The notes under the pieces were generated by a model. That model had not been told where the DNA came from, did no database searches, and worked only from the letters and a program-made list of their open reading frames with translations. The translations under genes were made by a program, and so were the position numbers. Shown here one piece after another: positions 7,701 through 13,942 of a stretch of DNA of 30,218 nt; position 1 is the stretch's first letter; each line of letters starts with the position of its first letter. Origin of the DNA: an uncultured Flavobacteriaceae bacterium (GTDB lineage: Bacteria > Bacteroidota > Bacteroidia > Flavobacteriales > Flavobacteriaceae); NCBI GenBank assembly GCA_913044085.1, contig CAJWNW010000005.1:1-30218 (forward strand), written 5' to 3'.

Positions 7701-9555
7701 TGGTGGTTATTAATTCATTATTTGAGTATTCACCAGTTGCTCCTCCAGAGTCGTATATTGTATCTCCACAGGCGGGGCCGGTTTCGAAATTTACAGGCCC
7801 TGTCCATGGGCTAAAGTCTCCAGCACCACAATCAGCTCGCAAGAAAACTTCGTAAGCAGTACCCGAACTCAATCCAGAAAGGGTCAAAGGGTTTTCGACT
7901 GTTGTCGTTCCAGCAGCCGTAGGCGCCCCTGTGCCTTGGGGTTGTAGTACATATTCCCAAACTGTTTCTGTTGCACCGGCAGTCCATGACAACGTGGCCG
8001 AATCGGATGAGTTCAACGCTACAGCTAAATCTGTGGGGGGAACACAAGAAGGAGGTGCAGTCACGTTTACAGTCATATCAGCTGTTACACCATAGGATCC
8101 ATTATAACATGGGTCTGGGGGGTTTTGCCCTAACCATGCAGTACCTATACGCATATTATACACTCCATTTGCAGTACCGTTTGGTACTGTAAAAGAGGCA
8201 TTTAAAGTAGTTGGATTATTGTTGGTTGATTGCCCGGAAAACAGCAATTCAGTGGCGCTGTCATAAACTAAATCGTTATTAAAATCAATCCAAACATTTG
8301 CATCGTATGTGTAGCCTGTGGCAAATGTGATTTGAAGATTAGTTTCGACCGCTTGTGATACGTCTACTGTTGGACTTGTAAAATCTTCATAAGTTAAATC
8401 CCCGCCCGATGTAAACGTAGATGTAGCCAAAACAATTTGAGTGATACCTTGAGCATCATTTGATGATGGAATTGATTCGCAATAACCTGTGTAAAAGGTC
8501 ACAGGCCCTGTCCATGAGCTAAAGTCTCCTGAACCACAATCAGCCCGCAAATAAACCTCATAGTTAGTGAATGGGTTCAATCCAGAGAGAACCAAAGGAT
8601 TTGAAGAAATTGATGTTCCTGCTACATTGGGTGCACCAGTTCCTTGTGGTTGTAGTATATACTCCCATGTCGTTTCTGTTCCACCTGCAATCCAAGAGAC
8701 AGTGGCCGAATCGGATGAATTCAAAGCTACAGCTAAATCTGTGGGTGGTACACAAGAAGGAGGTGCCGTTACGTTAATTCTCATATCCACTGTTACACCG
8801 TAAGATCCATTATAACATGGGTCAGGTGTCGACTGACCGAAATCTGATGTTCCAATACGCATGTTGTAAACTCCATTTGGTGTACCATTAGGAACTGTAA
8901 ATGAGGCATCAAGAGTGGTAGGATTCGCATTAGTTGATTCTCCGTCAAATACCAGTTCAGTGTCATTATCAAACGTAGAATCATTGTTAAAATCAATCCA
9001 AATATTTGTATCGTATGTATAGCCTGTGGCGAACGTAATTTGAAGATTTGTTTGAACAGCTTGTGCTACGTCTACTGTTGGACTTGTGAAATCTTCATAT
9101 GTTATGTCCCCACCAGACGTAAACGTGGATGAAGCCAGAAGGATTTGGGTTATGCCTTGACCATCATTTGAAGATGGAACTGAGTCGCAATATTCTAAAA
9201 CAAGGCAGAAAGCAATACATTGACCGGTTGAAACATTTGCAACATAATTACCAGTAGCTGCAACAGCCCCATCACTATCTAATATTTCGTAACTTGCATC
9301 ACTTGCAAAACTCCCCCCGCCATTCCAAATTGTAGTAACCTCAGCGTCAGTTGTTACTGGGAATGTAACAAACTCTTCAGAACCGTTTACTAGAGTAACG
9401 TTGTCTAATATAACAACGCCATCAACAAGAACATCTAAAGTGTTACCAGTCCAACCATCTCCAACGGAGTCCATCATTTTTAGGGTGTAGTCGCATTGGC
9501 CAAATGAGTAAACTGAGAAAAGTAGGCAAAGCAGTGAATTCGTAATATTTTTCAT
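4783..9555 (-). CDS. giant secreted modular protein with T9SS type B sorting domain
   Basis: Secreted protein of 1590 residues. A signal peptide (1-19) precedes an N-terminal beta domain with the DSVGDGWTGN motif (about 21-117). Two nearly identical 236-residue units follow (122-357 and 358-593), each a GEVED-type domain (WIDFNND, FTVPNGT.NGVYNMRIGT, DPCYNGSYGV) plus a fibronectin III domain. Next come a CUB-like domain (about 596-701), a third Fn3 copy (707-796), a second CUB-like domain (about 805-915), an unnamed beta domain (about 1045-1247) and two PKD/Ig-like domains. The end (about 1495-1590) is a gliding-motility-associated T9SS type B sorting domain with ISPNGDGLND, VYNRYGTKVFE and GTYFYII. 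There is no catalytic motif, so adhesion or matrix binding is likely. It is first in the operon with SprF and OmpA. Codons match its neighbours. Confidence 0.93.
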   Translation of the reverse strand: MKNITNSLLCLLFSVYSFGQCDYTLKMMDSVGDGWTGNTLDVLVDGVVILDNVTLVNGSEEFVTFPVTTDAEVTTIWNGGGSFASDASYEILDSDGAVAATGNYVANVSTGQCIAFCLVLEYCDSVPSSNDGQGITQILLASSTFTSGGDITYEDFTSPTVDVAQAVQTNLQITFATGYTYDTNIWIDFNNDSTFDNDTELVFDGESTNANPTTLDASFTVPNGTPNGVYNMRIGTSDFGQSTPDPCYNGSYGVTVDMRINVTAPPSCVPPTDLAVALNSSDSATVSWIAGGTETTWEYILQPQGTGAPNVAGTSISSNPLVLSGLNPFTNYEVYLRADCGSGDFSSWTGPVTFYTGYCESIPSSNDAQGITQIVLATSTFTSGGDLTYEDFTSPTVDVSQAVETNLQITFATGYTYDANVWIDFNNDLVYDSATELLFSGQSTNNNPTTLNASFTVPNGTANGVYNMRIGTAWLGQNPPDPCYNGSYGVTADMTVNVTAPPSCVPPTDLAVALNSSDSATLSWTAGATETVWEYVLQPQGTGAPTAAGTTTVENPLTLSGLSSGTAYEVFLRADCGAGDFSPWTGPVNFETGPACGDTIYDSGGATGEYSNNELITTTVFPENPGDVVTFTFISFETESCCDGLTVYNGPDTSFDPVDDEFRGAEIPDPITSTDPSGALTFVFDSDGSVTSAGYEILVSCGPPPSCLVPTNLTATLDALGTTATLNWDANNGETQWEYVLQPQGTGIPTTAGTLITTNPLTLSNLEWETDYEVYLRADCGEGDFSVWTSPAIFSTPVQTNYTIDCDAGEVLDLNYCYTNNDNTVWLFTSSTEFPVKIVFNSGNLESCCDEITIYDGPDNTGTVLFNNADANIHDLTGLEFQSTSTSMYIEVDSDGSVSCDSSTTYNPWDFSVSCATCVTQTVDFTINGVCSPYYEFYVDANISDMGDATSIDLVDNFGTTQTVATTGVVNFGPYAANEEIVINAVNTNDASCFVESDLLTFICPPPPNECSIIYAGEDSNLCADDDTTTTLTATYHILGQDTSAYEITSVNNCEFPSFLGGTPTSVETDDEWSDVIDIGFDFCFFGGTYNQLLIGSNGVISFDLTNANGYNGWSFSAEDTLPNASNSSLSDANIFGVAHDIDPSVGGEINFMILGSSPQRQFVVNYTEVPLFSGACNELTSTSQIILYESSNVIDVNIIDKPTCPTWNGGLAVVGIQNMEDTIAYTPSDRNTGVWETSGESWRFSPSVGTPNYLFEWYDGSNLVGTEQTITVSPETTTTYTAAITYDLCTGGTATVTDSVIVEIAQNPVPVAVEEQIALCYGEEQAVLEVYVDDSQQLPENIVYSWSYNDVVYVSEVSENDGGNILTLGAGEFDLLTGDYIVTAYNTVTGCASDKVISVTQGIAPELEDDTSFYKCPDGEVDLYINITNDQSIDNTYEYDWYINDMLVSEGDSTGTFTHGEVYGYDSVLVVVTDVNSNCSSETTISINSYMNENCVDIPQGISPNGDGLNDCLVLDHLEDQEDIIKADVYNRYGTKVFELNDYVDQWCGQDASDGNINSNELLPVGTYFYIIQYASDREPTISWIYLNY
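7777..9192 (-). repeat. tandem duplication of a 708-bp GEVED-Fn3 module
   Basis: Two in-frame units of exactly 708 bp (9192-8485 and 8484-7777) encode 236 residues each with no insertion or deletion between them. Long stretches are identical at protein level, for example TNLQITFATGYTYD and SCVPPTDLAVALNSSDSAT, and most differences are single substitutions. The Fn3 half alone recurs a third time, more diverged, at about 7437-7168. The arrangement indicates internal duplication within the gene. Confidence 0.9.
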
Positions 9556-9713
9556 CTCTTAAATTGGTTAATTTATTATTTAAATTTAACAAAATACTAA
9601 CAATTTGTTTCCTGAGCTCAGCAATAATTGACAAAATACTTTTATACTCGATGAAATACACAAAGTTTAGGAATTACATTGCGTAAAACAAAAAATTAAT
9701 ATCTTTTTATGTG

Positions 9714-9721
9714 TAATTTTG
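9714..9721 (+). promoter_or_regulatory. candidate -7 promoter element of hflX
   Basis: TAATTTTG matches the Bacteroidota -7 consensus TAnnTTTG and lies seven bases before the hflX ATG, so the mRNA would have almost no leader. No TTTG element is visible at the expected -33 spacing. The rest of the 173-base divergent gap (9556-9728) is AT-rich and holds a 10-bp palindrome CTGAGCTCAG at 9612-9621; I saw no convincing promoter for the minus-strand cassette. Confidence 0.45.
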
Positions 9722-9728
9722 ATCTGAC

Positions 9729-10940
9729 ATGTTAGAAAAAAAAAATTTAAGTTCTGAAAAAGCTGTACTTGTAGGCATTGTTACAAAAGCGCAAAATGAG
9801 ACTCAATCTAAAGAATATTTAGATGAATTGGAATTTTTAACTCACACAGCTGGGGGGGTAGTGGTCAAACGCTTTACACAAAAAATGGAAATACCAAATG
9901 CTAAAACTTTTATTGGTTCTGGAAAAATGCAACAACTACAAGAATATGTTAAGGAATTCAATATCGGTACTGCCATTTTTGATGATGAACTTTCAGCCGC
10001 TCAAGAAAGAAATATTAGCAAAATTTTAAATTGTAAAGTCCTAGACCGCACCAACTTAATCCTTGATATTTTTGCACAACGTGCGAAAACCAGTTACGCC
10101 CGCACCCAAGTAGAGTTGGCACAATGTCAATACTTACTACCACGTCTCAAAGGGATGTGGACCCACCTTGAGCGTCAAAAAGGAGGGATTGGAATGCGAG
10201 GTCCAGGTGAAACTGAAATTGAAACTGACCGCCGAATTGTAAGAGAGAAAATAGCCTTGTTGAACTCTAAAATCAAAAAAATCGACAAACAAATGTCAGT
10301 TCAAAGGGGTAATAGAGGGGCTTTGGTAAGAGTCGCTTTGGTAGGCTACACTAATGTTGGAAAGTCAACTTTGATGAATGTCATTAGTAAGTCTAATGTT
10401 TTTGCCGAAAATAAGCTCTTTGCCACTTTAGATACTACTGTTCGAAAGGTTGTTGTTAAAAATTTACCATTTTTAATGAGCGATACGGTTGGCTTTATCA
10501 GAAAACTTCCCACCCAACTAGTGGAATCTTTTAAAAGTACTTTAGATGAGGTTCGAGAATCCGATTTGTTGTTGCATGTAGTCGATATATCTCACCCGAG
10601 TTTTGAAGAACACATTAATTCTGTCAATAAAATCTTAGAAGAGATAAAAGCCTTTAATAAACCAACACTTATGATTTTTAATAAAATTGACAACTATATT
10701 CCAGAACCTTTTGACGAAACGGATTTAATAGCTTTTAGGACCGAAGCCCATTATTCAATTGACGAATGGAAAGAGACATGGATGTCAAAAATTGGAGACC
10801 AGTCCTTGTTTATTTCAGCACTTACTAAAGAAAATTTAGAACATTTCAGAAAAAGGGTCTATCGAGAAGTCCGTAAAATTCATATTCAGCGCTTTCCTTA
10901 CAATAATTTTTTATACCCTGATAACGATACCAGTATTTAA
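9729..10940 (+). CDS. hflX: ribosome-associated GTPase HflX
   Basis: Protein of 403 residues, normal for the family. The N-terminal HflX domain (about 10-195) carries GSGKMQQLQ, the DRTNLILDIFAQRAKT block and the conserved RGPGETEIETDRR (157-169), followed by a short coiled coil. The G domain holds G1 GYTNVGKST (206-214), G3 DTVGF (252-256) and G4 NKID (318-321). HflX binds the 50S subunit and splits or rescues stalled 70S ribosomes, for example after heat stress; that role is from the family. The first ATG is used, with a -7-like box just upstream. Its stop codon overlaps the stop of the convergent DUF2480 gene by a few bases. The hfq neighbour known from Proteobacteria is absent, as expected here. 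Confidence 0.96.
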   Translation: MLEKKNLSSEKAVLVGIVTKAQNETQSKEYLDELEFLTHTAGGVVVKRFTQKMEIPNAKTFIGSGKMQQLQEYVKEFNIGTAIFDDELSAAQERNISKILNCKVLDRTNLILDIFAQRAKTSYARTQVELAQCQYLLPRLKGMWTHLERQKGGIGMRGPGETEIETDRRIVREKIALLNSKIKKIDKQMSVQRGNRGALVRVALVGYTNVGKSTLMNVISKSNVFAENKLFATLDTTVRKVVVKNLPFLMSDTVGFIRKLPTQLVESFKSTLDEVRESDLLLHVVDISHPSFEEHINSVNKILEEIKAFNKPTLMIFNKIDNYIPEPFDETDLIAFRTEAHYSIDEWKETWMSKIGDQSLFISALTKENLEHFRKRVYREVRKIHIQRFPYNNFLYPDNDTSI

Positions 10941-11452
10941 GCTATTCTTTTTTTCTTGAAAAGAGGTACTGAAGAACAAGCTTCTCCATATGAGATTGAC
11001 CGTGCAATAGGTTGGAGTTTTTCAATCAGCATTAAATATGCATTTTGAGGAACAGGTTTTTGTGAACAACCTTTGATGATCACAGGCTTACCTTTACAGA
11101 AATTCAAATCTATTCTTTCAATGATTGAACTATATAGCACTGTTTCTAAGGTTTCCAAGGTTCCAAAAACAGTTTTTTTAGCAATACCGTTGAGATGGGT
11201 TTGAATGAGCATGTAAGCCCAACCCGGGACAATTGCACCTGTACTGCAGTATATAGCTACATATTGGTTTTTAAATTTTTGCCAATTGTATTTTTTTAAA
11301 GCATCTTTAAAGGGCTTTTCCCTTAAAATTAAGCCATCGAAAAGCCAGTCTTTAATATCTAGCACTCTACGTTTACCCACTGGATAGTAGTCTTCCAAAT
11401 CCAGCGTGATTAGTTTGCTTTTGGCAACGCGATTTATAATTTCTTCAGACAT
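10937..11452 (-). CDS. DUF2480 family protein, last gene of the SUF operon
   Basis: Cytoplasmic protein of 171 residues matching the DUF2480 family, which is typical of Bacteroidota and has no assigned function. Visible conserved blocks are YCSTGAIVPGWAYML (68-82), GKPVIIKGCSQKPVP (121-135) and the C-terminal GEACSSVPLFKKK (156-168). There are four cysteines, at 69, 119, 129 and 159, three of them inside these blocks, so metal or Fe-S binding is possible. There is no signal peptide. It starts one base after the stop of the DUF59 gene and is clearly the last cistron of the SUF operon, so a role in Fe-S assembly or delivery is inferred from context only. It is convergent with hflX, with overlapping stops and no visible terminator. 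Confidence 0.85.
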   Translation of the reverse strand: MSEEIINRVAKSKLITLDLEDYYPVGKRRVLDIKDWLFDGLILREKPFKDALKKYNWQKFKNQYVAIYCSTGAIVPGWAYMLIQTHLNGIAKKTVFGTLETLETVLYSSIIERIDLNFCKGKPVIIKGCSQKPVPQNAYLMLIEKLQPIARSISYGEACSSVPLFKKKRIA

Positions 11453-11453
11453 T

Positions 11454-11780
11454 TTAGAGCATTCCTAGTTCGAGTTTGGCTTCATCACTCATTAAATCTT
11501 GTGACCAGGGGGGGTCAAATGTAATTTCCACCTCAGCATCTTTAACATCGTCTAACGATTTGACTTTTTCTTCAACCTCTAAGGGCAGTGTTTCCGCTAC
11601 CGGACAGTTGGGTGTAGTTAGAGTCATAAGAACTTTGACTTCATATTCTTCATTGACAAAAACATCGTAAATCAGTCCCAATTCGTAAATATCGACAGGT
11701 ATTTCTGGGTCAAATATGGTTTTTAAAACGCGTACTATTTTTTCTCCTAGTGCATTGACGTCAATGTTTGATTCACTCAT
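11454..11780 (-). CDS. DUF59/MIP18 family SUF assembly protein (SufT-like)
   Basis: Protein of 108 residues with a single DUF59 (MIP18/PaaD-like) domain. It shows the characteristic DPEIPVDIYELGLIYDV (24-40), the TLTTPNCP block with Cys59, and a C-terminal DPPWSQDLMSDEAK segment. Members of this family, such as SufT, help mature or transfer Fe-S clusters to client proteins, and the conserved cysteine is thought to be functionally important. It lies two bases after sufE and one base before the DUF2480 gene, tightly within the operon. NCBI-type names for this Bacteroidota subfamily are usually SUF system Fe-S cluster assembly protein. The gene call is secure; the exact biochemical step is not visible in the sequence. 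Confidence 0.93.
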   Translation of the reverse strand: MSESNIDVNALGEKIVRVLKTIFDPEIPVDIYELGLIYDVFVNEEYEVKVLMTLTTPNCPVAETLPLEVEEKVKSLDDVKDAEVEITFDPPWSQDLMSDEAKLELGML

Positions 11781-11782
11781 GA

Positions 11783-12202
11783 TTACTGCTGTGTTTGGTA
11801 TGCTATTGCATACATTTTTATCTGTTTTATCATGCTCACCAAACCATTGGCTCTAGTAGGCGATAGGTGTTCTTTTAGGCCTATAGCATCAATAAATTCT
11901 GTATTGGCTTCCAAAATTTCCTTTGGCGATTGATGTGAGAATATCCGAATTAAAATTGCGATAATACCCTTGGTGATGATGGCTTCGCTATCGGCGGTAA
12001 ATACAACTTTTTTCTTCTCTAATTTTGCATGTAGCCATACTTTGCTTTGACATCCTCTTATAATATTTTCGTCTGTTTTGAGTTTCGAGTCAATCAGCGG
12101 TAGTGATTTTCCCAAAGCAATCATATATTCGTAGCGCTCCATCCAATCATCGAACATGGAGAACTCTTCAATTATATCACGCTGTATGGCAGTTATACTC
12201 AT
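11783..12202 (-). CDS. sufE: SufE cysteine desulfuration protein
   Basis: Protein of 139 residues with the SufE fold signature MFDDWMERYEYMIALGKSLP, then ENIIRGCQSKVW, in which Cys51 is the sulfur-accepting residue. SufE takes persulfide sulfur from SufS and passes it to the SufBCD scaffold. I chose the ATG at 12202 (MSITAIQRD). The frame stays open a little further upstream (MYFCN), but those codons coincide with a TATTTTTG promoter-like box, so the longer form is unlikely. It lies 27 bases after the stop of a small exported protein gene, and the box suggests that sufE, the DUF59 gene and the DUF2480 gene can also be transcribed separately from the rest of the SUF operon. Confidence 0.95.
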   Translation of the reverse strand: MSITAIQRDIIEEFSMFDDWMERYEYMIALGKSLPLIDSKLKTDENIIRGCQSKVWLHAKLEKKKVVFTADSEAIITKGIIAILIRIFSHQSPKEILEANTEFIDAIGLKEHLSPTRANGLVSMIKQIKMYAIAYQTQQ

Positions 12203-12206
12203 GTTA

Positions 12207-12214
12207 CAAAAATA
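12207..12214 (-). promoter_or_regulatory. candidate internal -7 promoter element before sufE
   Basis: Read on the minus strand, TATTTTTG fits TAnnTTTG and ends four bases before the sufE ATG. The context TGTATTTTTGTAACATG is nearly identical to that of thiL at 22897-22912. No clear -33 TTTG is seen. A start site at or next to the ATG is inferred. Confidence 0.45.
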
Positions 12215-12229
12215 CAAATCAAAATTAAT

Positions 12230-12688
12230 TTAACGCGTTTCAGCACCACTTATATGCAACAGGTGTTCAACCAAAGCTTTAATTTTTTCAGGTGGATTTC
12301 CATGATCAAAATGACAAGAGGTTGTAAAATCTTTTTCGAAAATTTCTATGCTTAAAGCTCCATGAAGTGCACGATCGGTTTGACGTAAGTTGGAGGGCGC
12401 TTCTAAATATGGAAAGCCTTTCAAGTCAATGTTGTTTAGAAGTTTTAGGCAGTATTTCCAATCTTTTTTTTCAATACTTTTTTCTGAAAATTTGGTTTTT
12501 TTATAATTCAGATAACTTGTAATTTTTTCTTTTTCAATGTGAAACTCGTTGTAGAAACCTCGGCTGTATTTTTTATATATAAAAACGGTATTTTCAGCTT
12601 CAGGGAATAGGGCTCCAACCCTTACTTTATTTGAAGCACAATCTGTATTCAATAGAGTCAAACAAAAAATAGTGATGAGGTATTTCAT
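12230..12688 (-). CDS. small exported protein of unknown function in the SUF operon
   Basis: I do not recognise this protein. From the ATG at 12688 it has 152 residues. A hydrophobic N-terminus (residues 3-13) is followed by NTDCASN, so Cys17 could be a lipidation site, although Asp at -1 is a poor lipobox; a plain signal or anchor is possible. The rest is basic and charged, with cysteines at 9, 17, about 74 and about 125 and a CHFDHG motif near the C-terminus. The frame could begin at a TTG 12 bases upstream, but the ATG gives a better signal peptide. It lies between sufS (gap about 15 bases) and sufE (27 bases) on the same strand, so it is co-transcribed with SUF genes, yet exported proteins have no known place in cytosolic cluster assembly. 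Confidence 0.65.
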   Translation of the reverse strand: MKYLITIFCLTLLNTDCASNKVRVGALFPEAENTVFIYKKYSRGFYNEFHIEKEKITSYLNYKKTKFSEKSIEKKDWKYCLKLLNNIDLKGFPYLEAPSNLRQTDRALHGALSIEIFEKDFTTSCHFDHGNPPEKIKALVEHLLHISGAETR

Positions 12689-12703
12689 AAGGCATATCAA
12701 TAA

Positions 12704-13942
12704 TTAACATAGCATCGCTTTTGCTTTTTTTAGCGCGGTTACTAATTGGTCAATTTCGGCTTTGGTATTGTAAAAAGCAAATGATGCTCTGGCAGTTCCC
12801 GAAATACCATAAAAATCCATGATAGGTTGCGCACAGTGTTGACCTGTCCTTATGGCAATTCCAAGCTTGTCAATGATTGTACCCAAATCATAGGCATGAA
12901 CACCTTCAATATTAAAAGAAATTACCGATGTTTTGTTTTTGGCAGTTCCATAAATTTTCAAACCCTCAATAGCCAACAATTCCTTGGTTGCATATGATAA
13001 TAGCTCGTTTTCGTAGGCTGCAATCTTATCAAAACCAACGGCATTCATATAGTCAATCGCGGCTCCAAAAGCAATGCCACCACAGACATTGGGCGTACCA
13101 GCTTCAAATTTATGAGGCAAACCTGCATAGGATGTTTTTTCAAAAGTAACCTCCGAAATCATTTCACCACCACCCTGGTAGGGTGGTAATTTTTTTAGCC
13201 ATTTTTCTTTGGCATACAGCACACCAATGCCAGTTGGGCCGCACATTTTATGCGCAGATGTCACATAAAAATCAACATCTAAGTTTTGAACATCCGATTT
13301 GATGTGGGGACACGCTTGAGCGCCATCAACTAGAACAGCAGCACCCACAGAGTGGGCTTGGTTTATAATTTCATCAATTGGATTTATGGTCCCCAATGCA
13401 TTCGAAATATGATTTACAAAAACGAGTTTTGGCTTTAATTTTAATAACATTTCATAAGAACGCATGTCGAGTTCACCTTGATTATTCATGGGGATTACCT
13501 CCATTGTAGCTCCAGTTTTCTCGCAGAGCATTTGCCAGGGTACAATATTACTGTGGTGTTCCATAGCAGATACCAAAAGAACATCTTTTTTTTGCAAGAA
13601 TGTTTCAAAACCATGTGCTACTACATTGATGCTGTGTGTGGTTCCAGAGGTGAAAATAATTTCGTGTGAATGTTTGGCGTTGAAATGTTTTTGAATGGTT
13701 TGGCGAGCGTCTTCGTATTTGTCAGTCGCCTCTTGGCTAAGTTGGTGTACTCCTCTGTGTATATTGGCATTGTAAGTACTGTAATAATCGCTTATAACGT
13801 CAATCACTTGCTGTGGCGTTTGTGAGGTCGCAGCGTTGTCAAAATAAACAAGTTGTTTACCGTTTATTTTCCTTTCAAGAATTGGGAAATCTTTCCGAAT
13901 TTCCAAAACATTCAGGGTGTTATTTTGATTGTTTTTCTTCAT
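12704..13942 (-). CDS. sufS: SufS cysteine desulfurase
   Basis: PLP-dependent group II cysteine desulfurase of 412 residues, the normal length. Landmarks are YFDNAATSQTP at the N-terminus, EHHSNIVPW with the His that stacks on PLP (about 129), DGAQA (206-210), the Schiff-base lysine in TSAHKMCGP (Lys232) and the catalytic cysteine in RTGQHCAQP (Cys370). It releases sulfur from cysteine as a persulfide, handing it to SufE, which is encoded two genes downstream. Its ATG overlaps the SufD stop codon by one base (TAATG), so translation of the two is likely coupled. It acts in the cytoplasm with SufBCD. Confidence 0.97.
   Translation of the reverse strand: MKKNNQNNTLNVLEIRKDFPILERKINGKQLVYFDNAATSQTPQQVIDVISDYYSTYNANIHRGVHQLSQEATDKYEDARQTIQKHFNAKHSHEIIFTSGTTHSINVVAHGFETFLQKKDVLLVSAMEHHSNIVPWQMLCEKTGATMEVIPMNNQGELDMRSYEMLLKLKPKLVFVNHISNALGTINPIDEIINQAHSVGAAVLVDGAQACPHIKSDVQNLDVDFYVTSAHKMCGPTGIGVLYAKEKWLKKLPPYQGGGEMISEVTFEKTSYAGLPHKFEAGTPNVCGGIAFGAAIDYMNAVGFDKIAAYENELLSYATKELLAIEGLKIYGTAKNKTSVISFNIEGVHAYDLGTIIDKLGIAIRTGQHCAQPIMDFYGISGTARASFAFYNTKAEIDQLVTALKKAKAMLC

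Noticed and set aside
8567..8803. Plus-strand open frames opposite the secreted T9SS protein, with similar ones at 7971-8192
   Set aside because: They recur because the underlying 708-bp module is repeated; they are antisense shadows, not repeated genes.
7777..9192. The repeats considered as a mobile element or CRISPR-like array
   Set aside because: The units are 708 bp, in frame, coding and without inverted ends, target duplications or spacers; they are protein-module duplications.
9612..9621. Palindrome CTGAGCTCAG in the gap between hflX and the T9SS cassette
   Set aside because: A single 10-bp palindrome with no second copy or promoter relation could be chance; noted without calling an operator.
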